In this document: piece by piece, positions 7,875 to 16,904 of the stretch
Numbering within the stretch: position 1 is the stretch's first letter
Layout: each line of letters starts with the position of its first letter
NCBI RefSeq assembly: GCF_014636935.1
Contig: NZ_BMES01000001.1
Location: 1 to 64,000 of the forward strand
DNA from: Alsobacter metallidurans
GTDB taxonomy: Bacteria; Pseudomonadota; Alphaproteobacteria; Rhizobiales; Beijerinckiaceae
Length of the DNA: 64,000 nucleotides
Reading direction: 5' to 3'
Translations under genes and position numbers: made by a program
The notes under the pieces: generated by a model
Database searches by the model: none
What the model was told of the DNA's origin: nothing
What the model saw: the letters and a program-made list of their open reading frames with translations, nothing else

Positions 7875-8449
7875 TCTTCTCTGCCGCCGTCTTCATCTGG
7901 AGATGCGAGTCCCAGAAGCCTGAAATGGTAGCGACGCAGCCGTTCGAAATGAGCATCCATTGCACGGGCAATTTGCGGACTGTTTTTAACCGCAAGAAAG
8001 TGCCCAACGATTGCTGAATAATGCTCCGCCTGGCGGGGCAGACGAAGTGCGGGATCTCTCTTTTCGGCGATCTCTTCATCCCGCATGACCTGGACAGTTT
8101 CAGCCGGGTCGGGCGCCCTGCCAGCAGCGATCCGGGGCGGGACAGTGCCGTTCATCAAACGGTTCTGATCATTGTGGTAATGATAGAGTATGCTCTCCAA
8201 ATTATTGATCTTTGATCGATCCGCAACCGGGTAGGCATGCACCCAAGCAATTTCCCAGACGTCGATTTGTCGGTTTGAGATAATGTCGCTTCGAGCAGAG
8301 GTCAGGTGACGGCGAACTCTGGAACGGATGCCATCTGTAGACTGGCCGACATAGATGGGGATCTGGTCGAGATCGCATAATACATAGACGCCGATCGCGT
8401 TGGTCAGCGTTGCGACTGCGCGTTTCCGGAATGCGAGATCGATGGCCAC
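7871..8449 (-). CDS. GIY-YIG nuclease, candidate restriction endonuclease
   Basis: 192 residues from a GTG start. The N-terminal GIY-YIG fold is clear: GVYVL at 20-24, YVGQS at 33-37, catalytic-type arginines in IRSRVRRHL (41-49), the metal-binding Glu in NNLESILYHYHN (E85) and an Asn in RLMNG (N100). The C-terminal half (about 110-192) has no domain I recognise. The gene sits between the m5C methyltransferase (9-bp gap) and vsr (4-bp overlap) on the same strand, so it is probably the cutting partner of the methyltransferase. Several known type II enzymes use GIY-YIG folds. It could also be a nicking or homing-type nuclease. Base composition is visibly more AT-rich than in its neighbours, which suggests transfer. 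Confidence 0.8.
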   Translation of the reverse strand: MAIDLAFRKRAVATLTNAIGVYVLCDLDQIPIYVGQSTDGIRSRVRRHLTSARSDIISNRQIDVWEIAWVHAYPVADRSKINNLESILYHYHNDQNRLMNGTVPPRIAAGRAPDPAETVQVMRDEEIAEKRDPALRLPRQAEHYSAIVGHFLAVKNSPQIARAMDAHFERLRRYHFRLLGLASPDEDGGRED

Positions 8450-8458
8450 TGCGCCGCT

Positions 8459-9640
8459 CTATTCGGCGGCGGCAAGCGTCGGCCGTGTGGTGCCCGCGTC
8501 CAAGACAGGCTCAAGCAACTGCTGAGCGATGTACCGGACCACCGGAACAACGACGCCATCGCCACAGACATGATAAGCATCGTTGTATCGCGGCGGCAAT
8601 TTGTAGTGTTCTGGGAGGCCCATCAGCCGTGCGGCCTCACGAGGTGACAACAAGCGTGTCCTGATCCGGTCGCCATCGACGACGATGATCGACTGCCGGG
8701 AGCTGCCGCCAGCCGGCGTCCGTAAGCATCCCGCAGTGTTGTCGAAACGAACTTCCGCCCTTTGACGCTTGATACCGTTCTCATCAGGTCGGGTACGACG
8801 ATAAATGCCGCCCACGACGCGTCGACCTGCAAGCTGCGCGTCTGTTAGTTTCGCAACGTTGACGTCAGACATCATACCCACGATGTGGCGGGTTACTTCA
8901 GGCGAATTCCATGACACCCCAGTTGGGCGATCCTCGATCAGCTCGCTGAGAGTTGCAGCCCGCGGGGGTGGATCAGGAAGCTTCCACCAAAGCCAAGACT
9001 TTTTCACATTTGCAGGCAGCAGATCGTGAGCCGCTACGAGCGCTTTTGGATGCCAAGTTTTGCAAGGCTGACCGGCAATAAGACCAGCGTTGATCGAGAT
9101 CTCGGATCGAACCGCCACGACAAAGAAACGAGGACGGGACTGCGGCACAAAGCGCTTTGCATCGATCACCATCGCTCCCAGTTTATATCCGAGAGATGCG
9201 ATCGACCTGATAATTTCAACGAAATCGGCTCCGCCGTGAGACGTAAGCGTCCCATAAACGTTTTCCAGAACAATCGACTGTGGAGCGCGCCCTTCCTTCT
9301 TAAGAGCAGCCATTTTCTCAAAGAAGAGCCAAAATGTCCCGCTTCTCGTTTTCTGATTGTCACCGGCTCGGCCCAGTCCTTTGTAACCGCCGGCCAATGA
9401 AAGATCCTGGCAGGGAAAAGAAGCCCAGGCCAAATCAGCCTGGCCTGGCAGCTGCCCTACGCTGACCTCCGCGACATCTCCCTGGACAAGGTCAGCATCT
9501 CCCCAATTGTCTCGGTATGTGACGCATTTCATCGGGTCGAAATCATTGGCGAACAAGCATGTCCAACCAGCGCCTAAACCGGCGCGCGCCATGCCGCCCC
9601 CGGCGAAAAATTCGTAGAAGGTCCGTTTGCGCCCCTGCAT
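8459..9640 (-). CDS. DNA (cytosine-5) methyltransferase
   Basis: Transfers a methyl group from SAM to C5 of cytosine in a specific DNA sequence. 393 residues from ATG 9640, chosen because MQGRKRTFYEFFAGGGMARA begins right at motif I; the frame is open further upstream to 9769 without conserved sequence. Ordered motifs: I FAGGGMARAGLG, IV FPCQDLS with catalytic C77, VI ENV (126-128), VIII PQSRPRFF (166-173), IX around RLLSPREAARLMGLPEHY and X CGDGVVVPVVRYIAQQLLEP. The target-recognition region lies between VIII and IX, and its target cannot be predicted by reading. First gene of an apparent three-gene minus-strand operon with a GIY-YIG nuclease and Vsr. Lower GC than flanking genes. Confidence 0.94.
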   Translation of the reverse strand: MQGRKRTFYEFFAGGGMARAGLGAGWTCLFANDFDPMKCVTYRDNWGDADLVQGDVAEVSVGQLPGQADLAWASFPCQDLSLAGGYKGLGRAGDNQKTRSGTFWLFFEKMAALKKEGRAPQSIVLENVYGTLTSHGGADFVEIIRSIASLGYKLGAMVIDAKRFVPQSRPRFFVVAVRSEISINAGLIAGQPCKTWHPKALVAAHDLLPANVKKSWLWWKLPDPPPRAATLSELIEDRPTGVSWNSPEVTRHIVGMMSDVNVAKLTDAQLAGRRVVGGIYRRTRPDENGIKRQRAEVRFDNTAGCLRTPAGGSSRQSIIVVDGDRIRTRLLSPREAARLMGLPEHYKLPPRYNDAYHVCGDGVVVPVVRYIAQQLLEPVLDAGTTRPTLAAAE

Positions 9641-9832
9641 TCCCGAATCATAAAAAATGCAGCCGCGAATGTCGATCAGGCGGCGCGTAAAGGCGGGGGA
9701 TGAATCGCGCGGGTCCGTTCGCCTGACGCTGTTCTGCTTCGGCTTACGGCAAGGCAGCGGAAACAGCAAAAACGCGGCCGCCCCACGCAGCGTGCTAATT
9801 GCGGGGAGCGGGCCTTTGTTCCTGAGGGGACG

Positions 9833-11518
9833 TTACTGCACGTTTTGCGCCGCCAGCGCCTTCTCACGCATGGCCGTCAGCGTGGTGGCGGGCGTGATCG
9901 CCTCCGGATCGATCAGGCAGTGGAGGATCGCAGGCTTGCCGGACGCGACGGCGCGTTCAAAGGCGGGGCCGAACTCGTCGGCGGTCTCGACCCGCTCGCC
10001 ATGGCCGCCAAACGCAACCGCGTAGGCGCGGAAATCAGGGTTCTTGAGCGCCGTGGCCGAGACGCGGCCCGGATATTCGCGCTCCTGGTGCATCCGGATG
10101 GTGCCGTACATGCCGTTGTCCACCACCACGAAGATCACCGGCAGCTCATATTGCACAGCCGTCGCGAACTCCTGCCCGTGCATCAGGAAGCAGCCGTCGC
10201 CCGCAAACGCCACCACCATGCGGTGCGGCTGCGCGCGCTTGGCCCCGACCGCAGCAGGCACGCCGTAGCCCATGGAGCCGGACGTGGGCGCGAGTTGGGA
10301 TCCGAACGAGCGGTATCGCAGGAAGCGCGCGGGCCAGGTGGCGTAGTTGCCGGCCCCGTTGGTCACGATTGCGTCCGCCGGCAGGCGATTGCGCAGCCAC
10401 AGCATGGCCTCGCCCATCTGCAGCCGGCCCGGAATGCGCGGCGGCTGGCCGGTCCAGGCGAGATAGTCCTCGCGCGCCTGTCGGGTCTCGGCCGACCACG
10501 GGATCTGGTTCGGCGGCTGCAGGCTCTCCAGCGCGGCCGCGAAGCCGGCCGGCGACGCGCAGATGCCCAGCGCTGGATGGTAGACGCGGCCGAGCTCCTC
10601 CGAGCCCGCATGCACATGCACGAGCGTCTGCTTCGGCGTCGGGATGTCGAACAGCGTGTAGCTCTGCGACGCCATTTCGGACATGCGGCTGCCGGCCAGG
10701 ATGACGAGGTCGGCGTCGTCGATGCGACCCTTCAGCTTGGGGTTCGGCGCGATGCCGATCTCGCCCGCATAGTTGTCGTGGTCGCCCGAAAACAGCATCT
10801 GACGTCGAAACGAAGCCGCGACCGGCATGTCGAAGCGCTCGGCGAAGCGCTGTACGCTCGCGCAGGCCTTGGGCGTCCAGCCCGTGCCGCCCAGGATCAT
10901 GATCGGCTTCTTCGCCGCCCAGATCAGCTTCTGAAGCTCGGCCATCTGGGTCTGGCCCGGCCAGATCTCCACCGGCTCGACGCGAGGCCCGGCCTGCACG
11001 GCCGCGAGTTCGAGCAGCATGTCCTCCGGCAGCGCGATCACGACCGGGCCCGGCCGGCCCTGCATTGCCACATGGAAGGCGCGCGACACCACCTCGGGGA
11101 TGCGCTCCACCTCGTCGATCTCGGTGGCCCACTTGGCCATGGTCCCAAACACGGCCCGGTAGTCCATCTCCTGGAAGGCGCCGCGGCCGCGCATCTCGCG
11201 CGCGATCTGGCCCACGAACATCACCAGCGGCACGGAATCCTGCTCGGCGATGTGGATGCCCGCAGACGCGTTGGTGGCGCCCGGCCCGCGCGTCACCATC
11301 ACGACGCCCGGCCGCCCGGTGAGCCGCGCCGTGGCGTCCGCCATCATGGCGGCCCCGCCCTCCTGCCGGCACACCGTCACGTTGATGCTGGCGTCATGCA
11401 GCGCGTCGAGCACGGCCAGGAAGCTCTCGCCCGGCACGCAGAACACGTGCTCGACGCGCTGCGCCTGCAGGCAGTCGACGATGAGCTGGCCGCCTGTGCG
11501 GGCCGGAAGGGTGGTCAT
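9833..11518 (-). CDS. Thiamine-diphosphate enzyme, acetolactate synthase-like
   Basis: 561 residues from ATG 11518; upstream in-frame codons to 11563 lie before the conserved start. The three-domain ThDP fold of the acetolactate synthase/2-oxoacid decarboxylase family is visible: the PYR domain has the catalytic Glu in CRQEGGAAMMADATARLTGR and the loop MVTRGPGATNASAG; the central domain follows; the PP domain has the ThDP/Mg motif FAGDGCFLMHGQEFATA ending at VVDNGMYGTIR. The reaction cannot be assigned. True biosynthetic IlvB is usually paired with ilvN, and no small subunit is adjacent, so a catabolic 2-oxoacid lyase or decarboxylase is more likely. It lies on the same strand as the CoA-transferase and glutaryl-CoA dehydrogenase genes, but a palindromic repeat separates them. 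Confidence 0.88.
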   Translation of the reverse strand: MTTLPARTGGQLIVDCLQAQRVEHVFCVPGESFLAVLDALHDASINVTVCRQEGGAAMMADATARLTGRPGVVMVTRGPGATNASAGIHIAEQDSVPLVMFVGQIAREMRGRGAFQEMDYRAVFGTMAKWATEIDEVERIPEVVSRAFHVAMQGRPGPVVIALPEDMLLELAAVQAGPRVEPVEIWPGQTQMAELQKLIWAAKKPIMILGGTGWTPKACASVQRFAERFDMPVAASFRRQMLFSGDHDNYAGEIGIAPNPKLKGRIDDADLVILAGSRMSEMASQSYTLFDIPTPKQTLVHVHAGSEELGRVYHPALGICASPAGFAAALESLQPPNQIPWSAETRQAREDYLAWTGQPPRIPGRLQMGEAMLWLRNRLPADAIVTNGAGNYATWPARFLRYRSFGSQLAPTSGSMGYGVPAAVGAKRAQPHRMVVAFAGDGCFLMHGQEFATAVQYELPVIFVVVDNGMYGTIRMHQEREYPGRVSATALKNPDFRAYAVAFGGHGERVETADEFGPAFERAVASGKPAILHCLIDPEAITPATTLTAMREKALAAQNVQ

Positions 11519-11555
11519 GGGCGTGTCCTCGAAATCTGGTTGTCCCATCCTCGCT

Positions 11556-11688
11556 ACCCTCATCCTGAGGAGCGGGCCCGCAGGGCTCGCGTCTCGAAGG
11601 ACGAGGGAGTTCAGGAGGCGCCGAACTGCGTTCTGGAGCCCTCGTCCTTCGAGACGCGATGCTGCGCATCGCTCCTCAGGATGAGGGT
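11556..11688. repeat. REP-like palindromic intergenic element
   Basis: Nested inverted repeats: outer arms accctcatcctgaggagc (11556-11573) and gctcctcaggatgagggt (11671-11688); inner arms cgcgtctcgaaggacgaggg (11588-11607) and ccctcgtccttcgagacgcg (11639-11658). The sequence strongly resembles the dispersed palindromic element with 'cctcatcctgagg' ends known from Bradyrhizobium, Bosea and relatives. It occupies most of the gap between the ThDP enzyme gene and the CoA-transferase gene and could form a large hairpin that ends or stabilises transcripts. Confidence 0.85.
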
Positions 11689-11734
11689 GTTGGTGCGGTT
11701 GCTCACGTTCGTTGAGCGCGAAGAATATCAGACA

Positions 11735-12934
11735 TCATGGCGCGCCCATCCAACCCGCATCCGCCAGCACCTCGTTGGTGTGCTCGCCCAGCCCGGGCGA
11801 AGGGCGTTGGGCCACCATGGGCTGGCCGTCCAGCACCAGCGGCGAGCGGATCGAAGGGATGCTGCCGCCCGCGGCGTGCGGCGCGGGCAGGTCCACCCGC
11901 ATGCCGCGATGCCGGGCCTGCAGGTCCTCGAACACGTCCGCGACGGTGTTGATCGGCCCGGCCGGCACGCCGACGCGCTCCAACGCGGCGAGGAGATCGT
12001 CGCGCTTGAAAAGCTGCGTCCGTTCGGAGAGCAGCGGGATCAGGGTCTCGCGATGCTGGATGCGCAGAGCGTTGGAAGCGTAGTCGGGCGATTGCCCGAG
12101 CGCCGCCGCGCCCAACACTTCGCAGAGCCTCCGGTATTGCCCGTCATTGCCCGACGCGATCACGATGTGGCCGTCCGCGACCGGGAACACCTGGTAGGGC
12201 ACGAGATTGGGATGCGCGTTGCCCATCCGCTTCGGGACCTTGCCGGACACGAGGTAGTTCAGCGCCTGGTTTGCGAGCACCGAAACCTGAGTGTCGAAAA
12301 GCGCCATGTCGAGGTGGCTGCCCACCCCGGTGGCGTCGCGCTGGCGCAACGCCGCCAGCACGCCGATGACGCCGTAAACGCCCGTGAAAATGTCCGCATA
12401 GGCGACGCCCGGTTTCTGCGGCTCGCCGTCGGCGTCGCCGGTGAGGTCCATGATGCCGCCCATGGCCTGGATCATGAAGTCGTAGCCGGCGCGCTCCGCA
12501 TAGGGGCCGTCCTGCCCGAAACCCGTCACCGAGCAGGTGATCAGCCTGGGGTTCAGCGCACGCAGGCTCGCATGATCAAGCCCGTACTTCTTCAGCCCGC
12601 CAACCTTGAAGTTCTCAACCACCACGTCGGCGTGCTGGGCCAGACGCCGCACCAGCGCCTGGCCGTCCGGCGTTTCGAAATCAACCGCAATGGAGCGCTT
12701 GCCGCGATTGCAGGCGTGGAAATACCCCGCCGAGAGGTCGCCGCCATCCGCCGCCGCCACGAAGGGCGGCCCCCAGGCGCGGGTGTCGTCGCCCACGCCC
12801 GGCCGCTCCACTTTCACGACGTCCGCGCCAAGATCGGCCAGCGTCTGGCCGATCCACGGTCCCGCCAGGATGCGGGCGAGTTCCAGAACCTTGACGCCCG
12901 CGAGGGGCTTGGGCGCGCCTGCGGGGTCAGCCAT
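11735..12934 (-). CDS. CaiB/BaiF family (class III) CoA-transferase
   Basis: Moves CoA between carboxylic acids through a mixed anhydride on an active-site aspartate. 399 residues, the usual family length. Opening motif VLELARILAGPWIGQTLADLGADVVKVE; RGKRSIAVDF; the nucleophile lies in GVAYADIFTGVYG (Asp of YAD); HNPN-type loop AHPNLVPYQVFPV. It starts 3 bp after the stop codon of gcdH on the same strand and is thus almost certainly co-transcribed with it. Paired with glutaryl-CoA dehydrogenase it most plausibly activates glutarate with succinyl-CoA, like human SUGCT. The substrate is inferred from context only. Confidence 0.93.
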   Translation of the reverse strand: MADPAGAPKPLAGVKVLELARILAGPWIGQTLADLGADVVKVERPGVGDDTRAWGPPFVAAADGGDLSAGYFHACNRGKRSIAVDFETPDGQALVRRLAQHADVVVENFKVGGLKKYGLDHASLRALNPRLITCSVTGFGQDGPYAERAGYDFMIQAMGGIMDLTGDADGEPQKPGVAYADIFTGVYGVIGVLAALRQRDATGVGSHLDMALFDTQVSVLANQALNYLVSGKVPKRMGNAHPNLVPYQVFPVADGHIVIASGNDGQYRRLCEVLGAAALGQSPDYASNALRIQHRETLIPLLSERTQLFKRDDLLAALERVGVPAGPINTVADVFEDLQARHRGMRVDLPAPHAAGGSIPSIRSPLVLDGQPMVAQRPSPGLGEHTNEVLADAGWMGAP

Positions 12935-12937
12935 GGC

Positions 12938-14152
12938 TCAGAAGAACGCCTGCAGGCCGGTCTGCGCCCGTCCGAGGATCAGCGCGTGGACGTCGTGCGT
13001 GCCCTCGTAGGTGTTTACGGTCTCGAGGTTCTGGGCATGGCGCATCACGTGGTATTCTTCCTGGATGCCGTTGCCGCCGTGCATGTCGCGCGCGACACGG
13101 GCGATGTCGAGCGCCTTGCCGCAATTGTTGCGCTTCACGATCGAGATTATCTCGGGGGCCATCTTGCCCTCGTCGAACAGGCGGCCGACGCGCAGCGAGC
13201 CCTGGAGGCCGAGCGCGATCTCGGTCTGCATGTCGGCGAGCTTCTTCTGCACCAGCTGCGTGGCCGCGAGCGGCCGGTTGAACTGCTTGCGGTCCAGCGT
13301 GTACTGGCGGGCGCGATGCCAGCAATCCTCGGCGGCGCCCATCGCCCCCCACGAGATGCCGTAGCGGGCGCGGTTGAGGCAACCAAACGGGCCCTTGAGG
13401 CCGCTGACGTTGGGCAGCAGGTTTTCTTCCGGCACGATCACGCCGTCCATCACAATTTCGCCCGTGATCGAGGCGCGCAGCGAGAGCTTGCCGCCGATCT
13501 TGGGGGCCGAGAGGCCCTTCATGCCCTTTTCCAGCACGAAGCCGCGGATCTCGTCGCCATGCGCGGCGGACTTGGCCCACACCACGAACACGTCCGCGAT
13601 GGGGGCGTTGGAGATCCACATCTTGGAGCCCGTGATGCGATAGCCGTCGCTCACCTTCTCGACGCGGGTCTTCATGCCGGCCGGGTCGGAGCCGGCGTCC
13701 GGCTCGGTCAGGCCGAAGCAACCAACCCACTCGCCCGAGGCGAGCTTGGGCAGGTACTTCTTGCGCTGGTTTTCGTCGCCATAGGCATAGATCGGGTACA
13801 TGACGAGCGAGGACTGCACCGAGTTCATGGACCGGTAGCCTGAGTCCACCCGCTCGATCTCACGCGCCACGAGGCCGTAGGACACGTAGTTGGCGCCCGC
13901 GCAGCCGTATTCCTCCGGCACCGTGACGCCGAGCAGGCCGAGCTCGCCCATCTCGTTGAAGATGGCGCGGTCGGTCTTCTCTTCGCGATAGGCCTCGATC
14001 ACGCGCGGCAGCAGCTTTTCCTGCGCGTAGGCGCGGGCCGTGTCGCGGATCAGGCGCTCTTCCTCGGTGAGCTGGTCTTCCAGCAGAAAGGGATCGTCCC
14101 ACTGGAACGAGGCGGCGGACGACTTCGTCTTGCTCTGCGGCTGCGCGCTCAT
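12938..14152 (-). CDS. gcdH: Glutaryl-CoA dehydrogenase
   Basis: FAD enzyme that oxidises and decarboxylates glutaryl-CoA to crotonyl-CoA, the exit step of lysine, tryptophan and glutarate catabolism. 404 residues from ATG 14152. Acyl-CoA dehydrogenase signatures: [76 protein letters not shown], and the catalytic Glu in [17 protein letters not shown] (E383). The arginine-containing segment TRVEKVSDG and the NTYEGTHD block are typical of the GCDH subfamily. Downstream of amaB and upstream of the CoA-transferase on the same strand. Confidence 0.93.
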   Translation of the reverse strand: MSAQPQSKTKSSAASFQWDDPFLLEDQLTEEERLIRDTARAYAQEKLLPRVIEAYREEKTDRAIFNEMGELGLLGVTVPEEYGCAGANYVSYGLVAREIERVDSGYRSMNSVQSSLVMYPIYAYGDENQRKKYLPKLASGEWVGCFGLTEPDAGSDPAGMKTRVEKVSDGYRITGSKMWISNAPIADVFVVWAKSAAHGDEIRGFVLEKGMKGLSAPKIGGKLSLRASITGEIVMDGVIVPEENLLPNVSGLKGPFGCLNRARYGISWGAMGAAEDCWHRARQYTLDRKQFNRPLAATQLVQKKLADMQTEIALGLQGSLRVGRLFDEGKMAPEIISIVKRNNCGKALDIARVARDMHGGNGIQEEYHVMRHAQNLETVNTYEGTHDVHALILGRAQTGLQAFF

Positions 14153-14179
14153 CGGGTGTCTCCTCGATCGTTGCTGCAC

Positions 14180-14197
14180 GGCGGGCTTTGGCCCGCC
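14180..14197. other. Hairpin between amaB and gcdH
   Basis: ggcgggc-tttg-gcccgcc forms a seven-base-pair stem in the 76-bp gap, and a second GC palindrome (gggccggaggccc, 14208-14220) follows. There is no U tract in either direction. It could partly terminate or stabilise the amaB message ahead of gcdH. The same stem with a different loop recurs at 31124-31141. Confidence 0.4.
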
Positions 14198-14228
14198 GGG
14201 GCTGTGCGGGCCGGAGGCCCGCGGTCCG

Positions 14229-15752
14229 TTAGCCCATGATCTCGAACGTGACGCCCTGCGCAAGCGGGACGGTCTTGCCGTAGTTCACCGTGTTAGTGGC
14301 GCGGCGCATATAGGCCTTCCAGGCATCGGAGCCGGCCTCGCGGCCGCCGCCGGTTTCCTTCTCGCCGCCGAACGCGCCGCCGATCTCGGCGCCGGACGGG
14401 CCGATATTGACGTTGGCGATGCCGCAGTCGGAGCCCTCGTCGGACACGAACAGCTCTGCCTCGCGCATGTTCAGCGTGAAAATGGAGGAGGACAGGCCCG
14501 CCCCAACGTCGTTCTGCATCGCGATGGCGTCTTCGATGGCGGCGTATCTCGTCACGTAAAGGATGGGCGCGAAGGTCTCGCGCACCATCGGCCCGGTCTG
14601 CGACGGCATCTCCACCAGCGCGGGCGCGGCGTAGTAGGCGTCCGTCCCGAGCCCTTCCTGGGCTCTCCCGCCGCCGAACACCGTCGCGCCGAGCGCGCGC
14701 GCTTCGTCCAGGGCGCGTCCCATGCCGTCAAACGCGGCCTTGTCGATCAGCGGACCGACCAAAACGCCCTGCTCGCGCGGGTCGCCGATCTTCACGCTGC
14801 CGTAGACGCTCTTCAGCCGCGGCACGAGCTGGTCGTAGATGCTCTCGTGCACGAACAGGCGCCGCAGCGTGGTGCAGCGTTGGCCGGCGGTGCCGATGGC
14901 CGCGAACGCGATGGCGCGTAGCGCGATCTCGAGGTCCGCCGAGGGCGCCACGATGGCGGCGTTGTTGCCGCCGAGCTCCAGGATCGAGCGGCCGAAGCGC
15001 GCCGCGACCTTGGGGCCGACCTGCCGGCCCATCGCGGTGGAGCCTGTGGCGGACACGACCGGCACGCGGTGGTCGTCCACCAGCGCCTCGCCGAGCGCAC
15101 GGCCGCCGATCAACACCTCGCTCAAGCCAGCCGGCACGCCGCCGAAGCGCTGCGCGGCCTTCTCGAAGATCGCCTGCACGCCCAGCGCGGTGAGCGGCGT
15201 CTTCTCGGACGGCTTCCAGACGACGGGATCGCCGCACACGAAAGCGAGCGCGGCGTTCCACGACCACACCGCGACCGGGAAGTTGAAGGCCGTGATCACC
15301 CCGCAGACGCCCAGCGGGTGCCAGGTCTCCATCATGCGGTGCTCGGGACGCTCGGTCGCGATGGTGAGGCCGAAGAGCTGCCGCGAGAGGCCGACCGCGT
15401 AGTCGCAGATGTCGATCATCTCCTGGACCTCGCCTTGGCCCTCCGAGATCACCTTGCCGGCCTCAAGCGTCACCAAGCGGCCGAGATCGGCCTTGTGGGC
15501 GCGCAGTTCCTCGCCGATGAGACGCACCAGCTCGCCGCGGCGGGGCGCCGGGACCTTGCGCCACTCCGCAAAAGCCGCATGCGCCCGCCCGATGGCGGCC
15601 GAAGCGTCTTCGGCGCTCGCCTCGCGCAGCTCGGCCACGACCTCGCCCGTGATGGGCGAGCGCGCCGCCATGCCGCCCTTCTGGAAGGCCGAAGCCGGAA
15701 CGCCGAGGCGATCGAGAATGCCGAGGACGTCGTCGCGCACCGTGGCGGCCAT
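14229..15752 (-). CDS. amaB: ALDH7-type aminoadipate semialdehyde / piperideine-6-carboxylate dehydrogenase
   Basis: NAD-dependent oxidation of 2-aminoadipate 6-semialdehyde (in equilibrium with piperideine-6-carboxylate) to 2-aminoadipate, a lysine/pipecolate catabolic step. 507 residues from ATG 15752; the frame is open further upstream without conserved sequence. Motifs: [45 protein letters not shown], catalytic Glu in LELGGNN (E259) and catalytic Cys in [18 protein letters not shown] (C293), plus ETFAPILYV. The ALDH7 look (TTLRRLF after the Cys; [15 protein letters not shown] near the end) separates it from generic aldehyde dehydrogenases. First gene of a minus-strand run leading into gcdH. 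Confidence 0.88.
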   Translation of the reverse strand: MAATVRDDVLGILDRLGVPASAFQKGGMAARSPITGEVVAELREASAEDASAAIGRAHAAFAEWRKVPAPRRGELVRLIGEELRAHKADLGRLVTLEAGKVISEGQGEVQEMIDICDYAVGLSRQLFGLTIATERPEHRMMETWHPLGVCGVITAFNFPVAVWSWNAALAFVCGDPVVWKPSEKTPLTALGVQAIFEKAAQRFGGVPAGLSEVLIGGRALGEALVDDHRVPVVSATGSTAMGRQVGPKVAARFGRSILELGGNNAAIVAPSADLEIALRAIAFAAIGTAGQRCTTLRRLFVHESIYDQLVPRLKSVYGSVKIGDPREQGVLVGPLIDKAAFDGMGRALDEARALGATVFGGGRAQEGLGTDAYYAAPALVEMPSQTGPMVRETFAPILYVTRYAAIEDAIAMQNDVGAGLSSSIFTLNMREAELFVSDEGSDCGIANVNIGPSGAEIGGAFGGEKETGGGREAGSDAWKAYMRRATNTVNYGKTVPLAQGVTFEIMG

Positions 15753-15894
15753 GGGAGATCTCCGAAACTGAAAGCCGGCCCAACGCCGGCATGCGGGACC
15801 ACGCCTTTCGGCGGTCCCGCGCAAGTCCCGCACGGTCGCTCTTTCGCCGGCGGCGCGCAACCGATATGTTCTCACCACTTCATGAGGAAATCGC

Positions 15895-16827
15895 ATGACC
15901 TTTGCGACCCAGCGCAGCCTGCTTCCGTCGCTCGGCGCGCTGCAGGCCTTTGAGGCCGCCGCCCGGCACGGCAGCTTCACGCGCGCCGGCGAGGAACTCA
16001 GTCTCACGCAAGGCGCGATCAGCCGGCAGGTCGCCGCCCTGGAGGAGAGCCTTGGGGTGCCGCTGTTCGAGCGCGTTCGCCAGCGCGTGACGCTCACCCC
16101 CGCCGGCCAATCCTACGCAGCCGAGATCCGGGACGCCCTGTCGCGCATCGCCTCCGCGACCCTGTCCGCCATGGCGTTTCGCGGCGCGGGCGGCACGCTC
16201 GCGTTGGCGATCCTGCCGACCTTTGGCACGCGCTGGCTGATCCCGCGCTTGCCGGATTTCTTCAGCCGGCACCCGGAAGTCACGATCAATTTCGCCACCC
16301 GGATCCGGCCCTTCGACTTTCGCGAGGAAGGGCTCGACGCCGCGATCCACTTCGGCGATCCCACCTGGCCGGGCGCGGCGGCGCATCGGCTCATGGGGGA
16401 GGTCATCATCCCGGTCGCGAGCCCGGCCCTGATCGCCCGCGCAGGGATCGCCGCGCCTGCCGACGTCCTGAACGCGTCGCTGCTGCAGCAGTCCACGCGC
16501 CCTCGCGCCTGGGCCAACTGGCTGGAGTTGCAGGGCCTGCCGCCCGGCCGCGCCCTGATGGGGCCCAGCTTCGAGCAGTTCGCCATGGTCGCGCAGGCGG
16601 CCGTGGCCGGGCTCGGCATGGCGATCGTGCCCCGCATGCTGGTGGAGGAGGAGCTGCGCTCCGGCCAACTCGTCATCCCGTTCGATCGACCGCTCGAGAG
16701 CAACCAGGGCTATTGGCTGGTTTATCCGGAGGAAAAGCGCGACAGGCCGCCTATCGTGGCGTTTCGCGACTGGCTTCTCGCCCAATGCGGGCGGGACCTG
16801 CCCAGCCCGGTGTCGACAGAAGCGTGA
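15895..16827 (+). CDS. LysR-family regulator, GcvA/GcdR-like
   Basis: 310 residues. N-terminal winged helix-turn-helix (LGALQAFEAAARHGSFTRAG, then LTQGAISRQVAALEESLGVP) and C-terminal substrate-binding domain (FGTRWLIPRLPDFFSRHPEV, AIHFGDPTWPG, the GcvA-type signature). Start ATG 15895 with GAGG 11 bp upstream. It is divergent from amaB across a 142-bp gap and precedes the FAD oxidoreductase on its own strand. LysR proteins of this subgroup (GcdR) control glutaryl-CoA dehydrogenase genes in pseudomonads, so it is the likely activator of this cluster. No T-N11-A operator could be singled out by eye. Confidence 0.9.
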   Translation: MTFATQRSLLPSLGALQAFEAAARHGSFTRAGEELSLTQGAISRQVAALEESLGVPLFERVRQRVTLTPAGQSYAAEIRDALSRIASATLSAMAFRGAGGTLALAILPTFGTRWLIPRLPDFFSRHPEVTINFATRIRPFDFREEGLDAAIHFGDPTWPGAAAHRLMGEVIIPVASPALIARAGIAAPADVLNASLLQQSTRPRAWANWLELQGLPPGRALMGPSFEQFAMVAQAAVAGLGMAIVPRMLVEEELRSGQLVIPFDRPLESNQGYWLVYPEEKRDRPPIVAFRDWLLAQCGRDLPSPVSTEA

Positions 16828-16904
16828 GAAGCTGGCAATCATGCGGCTTGCTCATGATCGCGCCTCCCAGGCCCGATCTCCTCACCCGCTAGACCGGCCT
16901 GCCG

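Noticed and set aside
591-9833. 12-bp direct repeat tgaggggacgtt at 591-602 and 9822-9833, possibly island ends next to a tRNA
   Set aside because: It is short, not part of the tRNA 3' end, no integrase lies between the copies, and the enclosed imu genes are native-looking. Chance is the simplest explanation.
9845-13843. Plus-strand open frame of over 1300 codons opposite the ThDP enzyme, CoA-transferase and gcdH genes
   Set aside because: It spans several real minus-strand genes and the intergenic palindrome, with no start context or domain; antisense shadow.
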